This document shows positions 11,251 to 23,459 of a DNA stretch of 64,000 bases, in pieces. Position 1 is the first letter of the stretch, and every line of letters begins with the position of its first letter. Both the position numbers and the translations under genes were made by a program. The notes below the pieces were generated by a model. That model worked only from the letters and a program-made list of their open reading frames with translations, was not told the origin of the DNA and did no database searches. The DNA comes from Azadirachta indica (lineage: Eukaryota; Streptophyta; Magnoliopsida; Sapindales; Meliaceae), in assembly GCA_022749755.1 (NCBI GenBank), contig CM040453.1, positions 16,563,368 through 16,627,367 on the forward strand, written 5' to 3'.

Positions 11251-11479
11251 ACTTGACATAATATAAGGTGTTTAAAATAAAGATCCATTGAATTTAGACT
11301 AGCCCTTGGAATTTATAAGATCACCCAAATAAAAATTCATGATAATTGTTCAAAAATATTGTTTGCATAGCCTTCGGAGAGTAGTGTTCACACTTGATTT
11401 ATATGGCTCAAATTCACTTGTTGCATTTACAGTGCTATTACAAAGCACAAATGTTGTATTCACTGATTCTAACATCTTT
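11251..11479. other. Non-coding stretch
   Basis: No feature recognised between the MITE and the possible S-protein-homologue relic. Confidence 0.3.
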
Positions 11480-11833
11480 CTATTTGCGGTTATCACATTT
11501 CCTTGCCCTTACTTGGTTTTCTCACATAAATGTGCTTTGAATCACCACAGTAGAATCACAAAATATGAAATCAATAGTGCCCAAAATATTTCACTAAGAG
11601 AAAAAATAATGATTACCATAGGTTGGGAACATCTTATCCTGGTATCCTTCGATTGAATATTTATAACGCACTATGTAATCTTTAGCCAATCTTAACACAA
11701 TAACTTGTCCTTCTAGACCTACAGAATTCACAATGCTTAGGTTTTTGGCTAGAAACCATGTTGCAGTTACGTTTGAAGAAAGAATTAATAAAAACACAAA
11801 AAACAAATATATCTCTATATACATACAGTGCAA
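11480..11833 (-). pseudogene. Possible S-protein homologue (SPH) relic
   Basis: The minus-strand frame from 11833 starts with a hydrophobic signal-like segment (YLFFVFLLILSSNVTATWF) followed by KNLSIVNSVG. This resembles the start of mature plant S1 self-incompatibility-like proteins (TxxxIxNxLG). A later stretch in another frame, NILGTIDFIFCDST, resembles the family's FWGTTLFFC motif. At least one frameshift and a stop separate them. The conserved first cysteine is not clear. Such secreted proteins are about 120-150 residues. The call rests on weak motif likeness only. Confidence 0.35.
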
Positions 11834-12565
11834 TATCTACTCTCAAATTAAAGAAAAATTTATCCATACTCTAATATAGTGAAAAATCCTACAATAATAT
11901 AAGGTGTCCTTGGAGAGCATGTTCTTTTCACCACCTAACCAAAGGTTGGAACTATAAAATAGTTAGCTTAAATATTAAAATACTGATGAATTTATAGTAC
12001 AGCTAGAAATTTAAATTTAGAAATTAATACTGTTTGTCAATAAGTTTTCACCAAGTCAACAATAATAAGTCTTATTATGCATATATATTTGAGTAGCTCT
12101 TTGTTAATTTTGCGAGAATCCAAATTCATTTAATTTAAATTAAATTAGAGGACAAAGAATGAGAGTGCCTGCCATTACCGGAGAGACTAGTTCTGATACT
12201 ATATTAAATAGATTTGAATAGAACTTAACACGAAGACTAGCGGTAGGTGCCCAGTCTTTGTATAAGGATGATAATAGTCTGGGTGGTGGCGATAGGAAAT
12301 TGAGTGCTAACAAGACAAATATAATAAATAAAGAAGAAAAAGTAATTAAATATAAGACATTAACCCATTTAGTGTGGTGCTGTCCTGTTCACCAAAGCCT
12401 CCTTTACGCTCTTGTTGTAAGTTATTGTTGTCTTATTAATGCGATCACCAAACATTATAATGCGTGACTTTTAAACAAATACGTTTTCATAATATGTGCC
12501 CGCCTTCACATTTATGACAAATGGAGTCTCAGTCTCAGAGTTTTCAAGCACAACATTTATAATTG
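11834..12565. other. Non-coding stretch left of the CACTA terminus
   Basis: No gene supported. The plus-strand frame at 12258-12467 has no recognisable motif. Confidence 0.4.
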
Positions 12566-12580
12566 CACTACTAGACTATT
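12566..12580 (+). repeat. CACTA left terminal repeat
   Basis: CACTACTAGACTATT, the first 10 bases of which match the reverse complement of the 37272 end. It lies 1.1 kb beyond the 3' end of the TNP1/Ulp1 gene, a normal distance. Confidence 0.65.
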
Positions 12581-12689
12581 ATACATTTAAAACTATTATA
12601 AAGTGTTTTAAAAATTTTTTTAGAATGTATTACAAACCGTTTTCTTTTGACGTATCTTAAAATATCAAAAATCGTTCTTTTTTGTTATG

Positions 12690-12895
12690 ATAAGAAGACT
12701 GTTTTTATTAGTTTTTAAATTTATAAGAAAACTATTTTAAATAGTACTCGAATTTATAAGAGAATATTTTATAACAGTATTTAAATTTATAAGAGGACGA
12801 TATTTAACAGTTGTTAAAATTTTATAAGAAATTTACTTTTAATAATATTTAGATATATAAGAAGACAGTTTTTAACAGTTATTAAAATTTTTAAA
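12690..12895. repeat. CACTA left subterminal repeats (~34 bp units)
   Basis: About six degenerate units of the form ATTTATAAGAAGACTGTTTT then TAACAG. Such arrays are where the CACTA TNPA-type protein binds in characterised elements. Confidence 0.6.
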
Positions 12896-13689
12896 ATTAT
12901 AATTCTTAAAATAACAATAAAAATATTTATTATAACAACATTCAATTAAATAAAAATTAATTTATCAAAAAAAATATACATATACATATATGTATATGTG
13001 TATATATATATATAATATGCACAAGAATATCACTCAATAGTTCATACATATTTGTATCTTATTAATTGTTTAAAAATATATTAAACATTGATTGAAAAAA
13101 AAAGTCTAAATTAAAATAATTCGTATTATTACAAATTGTAAATATAAACAGTAGCACAATAGCAGCAGATCATGAATCAGAAATAGCAGCAAGCTGATTT
13201 TAGATATCACATACATAGTTGTTTTATCCACTAATTATTATAAAACTAAAAATAGCAGTTGTAAAAGAAACAAGTATCTCCCAACAACAGTATTTACAGC
13301 AGTATATATTTACAACTTTATTAATAGTTGGCTGAAACAACAATAAACTATAGCAGAAACAGCTACAACAAAGTGACATTAGGAGAAGAAAATAGCAGAA
13401 AAATAAAAAACACAATAAATAACAGGAAGCAGAATCGGCAACAAGTAGTCAAGTAGTAGGGAGCTTGATAATTAACAAGTAGCAGCCTTATCTTTCGTAG
13501 TCTTAACCATAGTTTTAAGTCAATGCACTTATCAATTAATTTATGACTTAATAAATTGAATAAAAAGTAGATCACTAGACCTATAATCAAATATATCCAT
13601 CAAAATTCGTTGGGTAAAACTGAAAAATATAACTAAAACAAAAAAATAAAAAAATACAATTATTTCAATTACAAAATTGACAGAACAAA
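12896..13689. other. CACTA non-coding, AGCAGCAA-rich
   Basis: No gene. Includes TA-rich simple sequence near 12970-13015 and an AGCAGCAA-rich patch at 13140-13500 that recurs at 18270-19120 and 24880-25010. Minus-strand frames at 13224-13590 only reflect this composition. Confidence 0.5.
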
Positions 13690-16600
13690 TTCAGTTCAAT
13701 CTTTTCTTATCTCATCTATCTCTTCTTGTTTGTATGAACATTTTTTTTTTGAACTGCACAAGATATTACACATAATGAAATTAAAATAAAATAACATTAG
13801 AAGTCATGTATGTTATAAAAAATTAATAAAATAAGTGAAATAATTGCAAAGTTATAATTCTAACCTTTTGTTGGATGGAAATATTTGGATCTTTAATAAT
13901 ATCTTTCATATACTTCATTACATAATACCCACACTCTGAATTTGTGGGTTGTTTAGGACATTATCAAAAATTAAAAAAAAAATTGAGTATATTTTAATTA
14001 ACATAAAACAACGAAAAAATTGTTCAAATAATAAAAATCTAAATTATTTTCCTTCGAAAAGTCATATGAAGATGGTGTGTATATATATAGCATATTAGCA
14101 TATTATTTAGTAAAAGTTGTATCAGCAGATCAATAACCAAATATATATATATATATAATGTGACAGTATATATGTACCGGGTATTGTTTTTTTCTTTTTA
14201 ATGTGTTAGTACTAATTTGACTGATATATGAAATGGAAAGATTCAAAGTATGTACTAATTATAATTATATTATTCATTGGATTATTCTTAAAGATAATTT
14301 GAATGATTGATGAGTTCTTTCAATTTTGGACCTAACTCTAGTTTTAAAGAATTCCTAGTTTTCAATTCCATTCATTTAATATTGCATGCTAATTTAAATT
14401 GATCAATAGTCAATAATATTTTTCTTTTGAGACATTTGCAATAACCAATGATAGAGCATTGTTTACCAATTAATATTTATGTTATTAATGTATATTTCCA
14501 ATATTGTCAAATATGTATGCCCTAAGAAAGTAAATAAAATATTGGAGAAAATCAAAGAAAAAGGATTGAAAATAGTTGATGATTAATTTTTTATATCTCA
14601 CTTTACTCATACAGACATTAGAAAATGTTGGTACGTATAATAGCAGGTTGTTGACCCATAAAAAATATCTCACCCCAACCCCTCCCCTTCCCCTAGAAAT
14701 AAAAAAAAAAAGGAAGCTAAATCATTATTAAGCTTTTGTTAAAAATATTTATTAGGTTAAGTTTTGATGCATTGACAAATTATTTGTTCTAGTATTAAAA
14801 TTGGCTACTATAATTTAAAGATTGGTTATTTCTATCACTTATGAATCAATGAAAAAAATTTCAAAAAAATAGTCAATAATATAATTTTTATGTACTTACA
14901 TTGATTTTCTTCCAAATTGATGTCTTTCTTCCAATTCTTTGTGCTCAAACATTGAACATCTTCATGGCTCTTTTTTTTAAAAAGAAAAAACAAAGAAATG
15001 ATAGGAAAAGGAAAATGAATATCATAAATTATGTCAAATGAACAGAAAAATTATATGTTAATGCAAATAAATGTATTACAAATTATACTTATTAACAACT
15101 TGCTTAATGTCAGAGACAATTTCATTTTGAAGTGAGTCCAGAAAATATGTGATGTCATTATATGGATCAATAATTACCAACATCCAGTGAAATCTATATT
15201 GATGGTGAAAAAAAAAATGTATATAAATAATAAATGCTTTAGTTGAAATAAATTATACTCAACAATTAATAATTAAATATATAATCATATAACATAATGA
15301 AAATACATACTCATGATAATATGGAGTAAAAAATATCTGATTCATCTTTGCATGTCTTATCCTTTCTGCGATTGAACGTACTCTATCATCTTCTATTTTT
15401 CTACCGATTGAAGCAATATCATGTGGATTCACAAATTTAATCATGTCAACCAATTTTCTCTCTTCGATGTAATTGTATAAGTGCCTAACAATAAAGTAAA
15501 AGTTTTTGTTATTATAACAATAAATCTATAGCTTTAATCCTCAATAAATAAGTTAAAATAATACATATTCATCAGGAAAATATTAAATTACCTTCTATAC
15601 ACTACTATATAAGTGACTGATATAAGATCCATGCTTAAAAACTCTTGGATTATATCTTGAGTAACATTCTCAACAAATTCTTATCCAAAAATATTTTTTT
15701 CTATACTTACTTCAATGGTGTCACCTGGAAGCATAGCTTTATTGGCATATACACCAATAGATTTCATAGAACAATATGACTGAGTTGAACATGAAACTTT
15801 AGGGTTTATAATTGGCTCCACTAATTTTGAGCTTAAATTGTTGAGTTGTTTGCTTGGTTCTTAAGTTGATGAAGCAAAATATTAAAAAAGAAATTATTAT
15901 AAATAAATAATTGAGAGAAAATTACAAATTAAAAAGCAAATTACCTTATTAGTCAATGATATAATAAGATCTCTAGGCCATGCGACAAATGATCTAATAG
16001 CATCTTATACGGTTTCAAATTCACCAAGAATAGGAACTGGTAAAGAGGCCGATGGAATTATTGCCATATGAATAGATACATGTATATTTTCATTTAATGG
16101 AATTCTGTGTATAGTGGCTTTTGGATCATTTGTTGGCATAATTGCACCATGAGCTACTATATTCTCTCTATTGCCCATAGCAAACTTGCATAATTTTTCT
16201 TTTCAAATGTCACATTCATTTCATTAAAAAGATGTTATACAACAAGATACAAATATTATATATATATATATAGTGAATAAGTAAAAGTTTATTACCTTTA
16301 TAGTTATATCACCATTAGCTTGATATTATACTTCCGTGTTTGTCTCATGACTAGTCACCTTGACGGTTGTATCACAATTGGCTTGATTAGAACTCGTGGC
16401 TTTTGAGTTACTTGTTTTTAATGCTTCTAATTCACTTTGTAATGACTTCAACTTTTCTTGCATTTGTTGATTTCCTCCAACATCATCTTATTTTGTTCAA
16501 TCAACAAATGCTGTTACTCTTGCAGCATTTTTTGTTGCTCCTCAAAATAATGATTACATTTAGACATGTGAAAATAACTAGATGGAGTGATGGAATGACC

Positions 16601-17838
16601 AACTCCTTTAATACTTCCTGAATGCTCAGGAGTTTGTAATGCCATTGTTGCCATCAATGCAAACATTCCTCAATTTAACTTGTTTCGTAATTTTTTCTTA
16701 TCAAAAGTATAGACAAATAGTTTTTTTTTTAAAAAAAAGAATTAAGATGAAAGCCAATATAAATAAAAACTTTTAATAAAATTTAAATACTTTTTATTTA
16801 ATTATTAATACAAATTATATATAAATAAGTGCAACATTAATAACAAACTTATAATTCTTTCTGCACATAATTTGACATTCTCATTATCATATTCTCCTTT
16901 CTTATTTTGATGAGCAAGCATCCAAATAACGGAACGGTTAATTTGTTCATCTGTTCCAAATTCACATATCTGTAGACATTTAAATCCAAATTTGTAAAAT
17001 ACTTTACATTAAATAAATTGATCAATAATTTAAACACTAACCAATTCATCTTCCTTATTTGCATATCTAAGACGTGAAAGTTGATATCTATACTTGTTTT
17101 ATCTCTATCTCTCTTGTTGAACCTTTCTATGGCTCTATATATATAATTACAACAATATAGTAAGAATTTTAAGATAAAATTAAATTAAATTAAATATAAA
17201 AAAATTTAAATTAGCTTACAAGAAAATCTTCTGCCAATCTACTCTTTACAAATAATTGTCAATGTGATTGTTCAATAAATTTGTAGTATGTTGGTGGTTT
17301 TTTCAAACTAGTAGGGTCATTTCTGTGTGACAATATATATTTCGATGTAAGACAATTTTTAAAAGCTTTCCATCTTCCTACTACTCTAGATAAAGCCTTT
17401 TTCTTATAAGATTTATCAATATCATACGCCATCTACAAACAATGGCATAAAATAAAAATTTAAAATAAATTAATTATTATAAAAAATAATAACAAAAAAA
17501 TGATAATTAAGAATTGACATATGTCAAATCTCAATGCAACTCCATATATTTTCTTTAAGTTCTTTTGGCATCCTGAACCATGTGCAATATGTGATTGCAA
17601 CTATTGTACGTGCCAATACACCAATTAAGCTTCCCAACTTTTTTGATGTTTTACCTATTGGTTGACCTTTCTTATTAAATACAATAAGTAGCCTATAGCC
17701 ATCACTTTTTTCTTTCGTAAGCTTTGTTTGACTTCTGCCATTTCTTTTCCTCAAAGAATTTTTTGGAGAAGTTCCTACATCATCATAGTTGTCTTTTTGG
17801 AAAAAAGTCACGATACTGAAACAAAAAAAAGAAAACAT
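13690..17838 (-). pseudogene. CACTA TNP1 (Transposase_24) plus Ulp1 protease gene
   Basis: Second gene of the CACTA element, in several exons. Around 17838-17524 it encodes FNKKGQPIGKTSKKLGSLIG followed by the VAITYCTWFRMPKE motif. 17400-17220 continues with SRVVGRWKAFKNCLTSKYIL, the Transposase_24 pattern. Near 16140-15945 it reads IPLNENIHVSIHMAI and later SFVAWPRDLII, the usual linker. The C-terminal Ulp1 (C48) cysteine protease spans 15450-13690: NQIFFTPYYHE, then RFHWMLVIIDPYND with YFLDSL (15195-15080), then CPKQPTNSECGYYVMKYM (13950-13890). These give the His, Asp and Cys of the triad. A TGA replaces the usual Trp in RKD*TEF near 13695, and other stops occur. Ulp1 proteases cleave ubiquitin-like SUMO; the role in CACTA elements is unknown. 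Confidence 0.85.
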
Positions 17839-19877
17839 GTGAGTGATACTAGTAAAAGTATAATTAATTCAACACTTTAAGATAAAATAAATATTACGTA
17901 CTGAATAAAATTTAGAATATGTTAATTACTAATGAATAAAATTTCGAATATCTTAATTACTAAGGTAATGTCTAAAAAACTTAAAAAATAATTTATATAA
18001 ATATATTCAAGTTATAACCAACTGATATATATTTATATTACTAACAATTATTTTAATAATCAACAATATAATTATATCATTAATTGTATTAAGAGAGTAA
18101 TCTCTATTATTGTTAACCTATCAATAAATGACTTAAAAAAATGAGAATATTAACTAAATTAAACTAAATTAAGGTTCTCACCACTGCATTATGAGTTTTT
18201 AAGAATCTAAAAAATAAAGTAAGAGGTTTACTTTATAATTTACAAATAAAAATAAAGCAAATTGTTGTTTTCTTCATTCACAGCCAGCAAGAAACTTAGC
18301 AGCAAGATTGCAGAAGTAATTGCAAACATCGTTAAATTTAAAAAATAATAGCATCTAGAGCCGGTAACATACATCAATATGTGCTATAAAAAGCTGAAAA
18401 ATCTGCAGTAACAATTTTAAAACTTACATAGAGGACCAAGTTGCTGCCATAGTTCTAGAGACTAGTGATGGGAAGCTTATTTGCTCTTTTTCTCCTTCTG
18501 CATAATTCTTGACGAAATCTCAATGTTCTTAATATTCTGAATTATGAGTTTTTTAAGAATTTAAATCCTCCAATCGATGAAGCTGAAGGTAGAAAAAATA
18601 AAATTACAACAAGAGAAGGATTGAGTAGCAAGCAATAAGCTATTTAGTAGTACTTTCTGCTAGTGAACACAATTGTAAGCATCAAAGAGAGCAGTAAAAG
18701 CATAGAAGCAAGGTAGCAACATAGAAAAAAGTTGAAAAATCTGCAGAAATATACATTTTTTTTTAAAATCAAAATAATATATTATTAAATAATAAGAAAG
18801 CCTAGGAAAGACACAAAAAAGCCCATAGGAAGTTATAAAACAATTGCAGGAGCAGCATTGAAAGATGCAACAGCCGCAAATTAAAAGAAAAAAATGCGGA
18901 AACCATTAGCAACAGCATCATTATCAGCAACCAGCAGGAGAAGGGAAGAATAAAATGCCAGTACTAGCAGCAGGAATGGGACTTGAGATTGAATTCATTA
19001 GCAGGAAAACAAAAACGGAAAGCAAACTCCAAAAAAAATAACCCAAGCAATAGAGTAGCATATCAATAACAGGGCAAAAACAACAAGCAGCAAAGGAGAA
19101 ATATTGATTCCAGCAACAGTAAATAACTTTATTTATATTAATCTTATAATAATTTTATTTATATTAACTAACTTTAATAATTTTGTTTCTAACTTTTTAT
19201 TATCTTTCAATAATTTTTAATAATTATGTTTCTAACTTTTTTTATTTAATTATTATTTATATTCAAATTTAGATCTCAGTTTTCAATGTGTAATTTAGAT
19301 TTTTTTTATTTTCATGATCAATTTAATTGTTGTGATGATCTTTTCAATTTTTTTATTTTTTTATTTTGGTGTTTTTACCTTATGAGTTTGTATTTAACAG
19401 CAAGGCATTTTAAACTTCTTATTCATTTTTTTAGTTCATCACTTTAATCTATTGCTTAGAGATTTATTTGAAAAAAATATATTGACTAATAATTTTAGTC
19501 AAAACAAAGCAGCAACAAAAGAACACAAGAACAACATAAAGTTAACAAATATATACTAAACAACTGCTCCAATAAGATTCAAGCTCTATCAGAAGATCAA
19601 CATATGACTATAGCACAGCCCAACAACAATGAAGTGTATCCATAATAATCTAAAACCAATTCCTCTTTTGAAGAACATTTTTATATCTTCTTGGTTGGCT
19701 CTATGGAAAAAAGGCATGATACTGCAAATAAATTTAAAAAAAAAGAGTCAGCCATGTTATTTAAAATATATAATTTATTCAACACTTCAAAGTAAAATAA
19801 ATATAAATGAATAAAATTTATGATATCTTAATAAAAAAATGCTTAAAAAAATGAATAAAAAAAATATAAGAACATGC
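17839..19877. other. CACTA inter-gene region with internal repeats
   Basis: Non-coding. 18431-18480 is repeated with few changes at 23269-23318 (GAGGACCAA...CTAGAGACTAGTG). 19130-19270 resembles 25019-25160. 19680-19860 resembles 17797-17960. AGCAGCAA-rich sequence is prominent at 18270-19120. A plus-strand frame at 19629-19814 is not supported. Confidence 0.6.
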
Positions 19878-22800
19878 CTATTTACTCATAATATTTTCAA
19901 TCCAAGTACCCTCGTAATCTGCACGAGCAGAGGTTGCATCATTCTCATTGAATGAATCAATTAATTCTAAATTTGGTAATGAAGGAGTTAAACATTGATG
20001 CTCCATGATAGTGTCACCTAGCTCATCATTGTCATAGTCATAATCCTTCTGAGGGGGTACTTGTACAATTGACCATCTCGCATCAACTGTATCTTGTATA
20101 TAAAATATTTGCTTTGCTTGTGATGCCAAAATAAATTGGTTACATTTATGTTCAATCTTATTAAGGTCAACTAATACAAAGCCTAACTCATCTACTTTGG
20201 TCCCATTACCACTATCCATCCAATCGCACTTAAATATTGGAATTTTAAACTTCTTATAGTTTAAATCCCAAATTTCTTGAATAACTCCATAAAGGACATA
20301 TTCGAAATAGTTGGATTTTTATCTTTAGAGCTTGCAATTTGATGTACACGGTGAGCATCTCTTCCTTTTACATGGTAATGACATTTGTTGACATTATAAC
20401 CTTGATAGTTTATAACTTCAAATCATGGTCCATGTGCTATCCATCGTAAGTTCTCCGATATATTATTATTTGGATGACTTAACTCATGAGCTATTTGCAC
20501 ACATATAAGCATCATAAATAATAGTTAATTTTGTGTAGATGATTTATTTCGGTGTCTTAATATTAATACTAAATGTTAGCTAGCACTTACTTTGTCACGC
20601 AACCAATAAATAAACGTGCGCTTACACTCATCTTGTAACCACTTCTTTCCTTTAGATTTTTTTCGATGCTGTAGCCTTAATAGCTCCATGTGTTCCATAA
20701 CATATAAAATAAAAAGTAATGTTATATATATGGCTTTAGACCTAGATAATTAAGTTCCAAATAACGAATGAATGAAATTTTACAACTTACTCAATATACG
20801 GTTGAACTTTATTTGTGTTTTCTAATACATATCGATGAGCTTGCTCCCATTGAATACGATCAATAGTCTCTACCTTACCTCCTGATAGCGGCCTACCAAC
20901 AGGATCACTTTCATAAGCTTGACTAGATGGGATTCCAATTGCATCTAATAAGTATTCTGTGCAAAACTCAATAGCTTCTTCTACAATATAACATTATGCA
21001 ATACATCTTTTTGGACGATTACGATTCCTCACATAACCTTTCAAAACTTTCATGAATCATTCAAATGGGTACATCCATCGCAGATAAACTAGTTCGCATA
21101 ATTTAACTTCTTTAACAAGATGCACTATTAAATGAACCATTATATCAAAAAATGACGGAGGAAAATATTTTTCAAGTATACATAAGGTCAACACAATACT
21201 AGTTTGCATCTCATCAACTTTTTCCACATCCACTGCTTTTTTGCATAACATATTGAAAAAGAAGCAAAATTGTTAGACAGAGCAGATTGCCATAGGCAAT
21301 AATTGTTGCATCAATGTATGACAGTTGTGAGACTTTAGACCATAGAGCTTATAATCTTTCATTGAAACAACATTTCTAAAATTTGATGAGTATCCTTTTG
21401 GAACTTTTGCATTAAATAACATCTTACAAAATCTTCTTTTTTCATCTGTAAACATTGTGTAACATGCTGAAGGTAAAACTATCCCTTTTGCTGTCTCTGT
21501 AGGTGCCAACTCATTCCTTAACCCCATCTCTCTAAGATCTAATCGAGATGCAAGTCCATATTTAGTTTTACGTGAAATGTTCAATAGTGTACCAACTATG
21601 TTATCGCACACATTTTTCTCAATGTGCATGCCATCTAAAATATGTTGAATATGAAAAGATTTCCAATATTCTAACTGAAAAAAGATTGACTTTTTCTTCC
21701 AACAACTTTCAGTACTACCATTAGAAGTTGTAATATGACGCTTGCGTTTTCCTTGGTAAAAATGTACCCCTGCAATTTTTTTTTAAATTTCTTCACCTGT
21801 TAATGGTTTGGGAGCTTTTCTCAATTCCTGTTCACCATTAAAAACCTTCTTTTGCTTCTTATACAAATGATGTGGAGGTAAAAATCTTCTAAGACCCATA
21901 TAAGACATCTTTTTATCGTGTTTTAACCTGCAACAATCGGTTTCTTCGCTGCACACTGGACATGCATAATATCCTTTCACTTTATGCCCGAATAAATTGC
22001 CATACGCTGGAAAATCATTTATTGTCCATAGCAATATTGCTCTTAACTTGAAGTGCTCTTTACGATATGCATGATATGCCGAAATACCTTTCTCCCACAG
22101 TTGTTTTAGATCATCAATCAGTGGCTGCAAATAAACATCAATGTTGTTTCCAGGTTGTTTGGGCCTAGATATCAATAAAGTTAGCATCATAAATTTTCTT
22201 TTCATACATAACCATGGTGGAAGATTATAAGTTATCATCACAATAGGCCAACAACTATACCTACTAATAAGAGAACTATATGGGTTAATTTCATCAACTG
22301 TAAATGCAAGTCGAAGGTTTTTTTGATCAATAGCAAAATCTGGCCAAGAGTCATCAACTAGCCTCCATGTTGGGGAATCAAAAGGATGTCATAGTATACC
22401 ATCAATTTCCTTCACATTAGCACACCATGTCAAATTCATTGTTGTTTATGCACTTTGAAACATTCTTCTAAATCGAGGGATCGGTCGAAAATACCATAAA
22501 ACCTTGGCGGGCATACTGTTCTTTGGCTCAGTTGAATTCTTGTTAAGCTTCCATCTTGACAGTCCATATTGAGGACATATAGTTACATCTTGAAACTGTA
22601 TTTTGTACAATATACAATCATTAGGACAAGCATGTATCTTTTCATATTCCATGCCAAGTGCATTAAGTGTCTTCTTTGCTTCATACATTGATAGGGGCAA
22701 CTCATTATTACTTAGTAATATGTCAGCAAATAATTTCAAGAATCAAAAAAACATTGGTCAGAAAATCCATATTTTGCTTTTATGTTGTACAACTTTACCA

Positions 22801-23165
22801 AAGCACACAGTTTTGTATATTTTGTACAACCAAAATACAATGGCTTCTCAGCATCATCTAATAACTTCTAAAAAACTTCTGAATTACTAATACAATCATC
22901 TTGTGCAACACGCACCATCTCTCTATATATTGCCCTATAATTACATAATTCTCCATGCCAAATTCAAGTGCGATAACTTCTATCAATACCATTAAAAAGT
23001 AAATGCTCTTTTTATCTCCATAATAGTGTGCACTTTGAAATTGCCACACTTTATACATGGACAATATATGGCATTAGGATTCCTTGAATGACGTAATGCA
23101 AATTTTAAGAAATTATCTACGCCTTCTACAAATGCATGCGATCTCCTATCCATAATCATCTAAGA
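19878..23165 (-). pseudogene. CACTA TNPD transposase
   Basis: Main CACTA transposase, read from about 23165 down. The transposase-associated N-terminal domain has FLKFALRHSRNPN, CPCIKCGN and, in a shifted frame, KEHLLFNGIDRSYRT*IWHG, where TGA replaces a codon. Transposase_21 follows at 22739-21273: LSMYEAKKTLNALGMEYEKI with HACPNDCILY, then SRWKLNKN and VLWYFRPIPRFRRMFQS. Further along are NDFPAYGNLFGHKVKGYYAC and DGMHIEKNVCDNIVGTLLNI. DUF4218 lies at 21251-20900 (LEKYFPPSFFDIMVHLIVHL, YLRWMYPFE). DUF4216 lies at 20300-19878 (GFVLVDLNKI, QIFYIQDTVDARWSIVQVP). Domain order and spacing are canonical. Several stops and frameshifts make it inactive. Introns separate the DUF4218 and DUF4216 parts. 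Confidence 0.92.
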
Positions 23166-23459
23166 TTTATCCATTCTGAAATATAATCACTAAAAAGTGT
23201 TAATACACATTATTTCTAATTTATCATAATATATGTTTATATTAAAGATAATATTAGAGACTTACAGAGAGGACCAAATTGCTGCCGTAGTACTAGAGAC
23301 TAGTGGTGAAAAGCTTAAGTGCTAGAGACTACCAAAGGAGAAAGATTAATTCCAGCAACAGTAAATAAATGCAGAACAACCAGCCAACATTAGTTCCAGC
23401 AATAGCGAAACCAAAAACCAAAACACAGCAGCAGCCACAAACAACATAAGCAGTACCAG
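23166..23459. other. 5' flank of TNPD, repeat of 18431-18480
   Basis: Non-coding. 23269-23318 repeats 18431-18480. The segment after it is AGCAGCA-rich and similar to 19080-19120. Confidence 0.5.

Noticed and set aside
13224..13590. Two cysteine-rich minus-strand ORFs
   Set aside because: Cys and Leu content comes from the complement of AGCAGCAA-type repeats; not a small secreted protein.
23269..23318. CACTAGTC-like motif as the true right end of the CACTA element
   Set aside because: The same sequence occurs internally at 18431-18480, and there are no subterminal repeats beside it.
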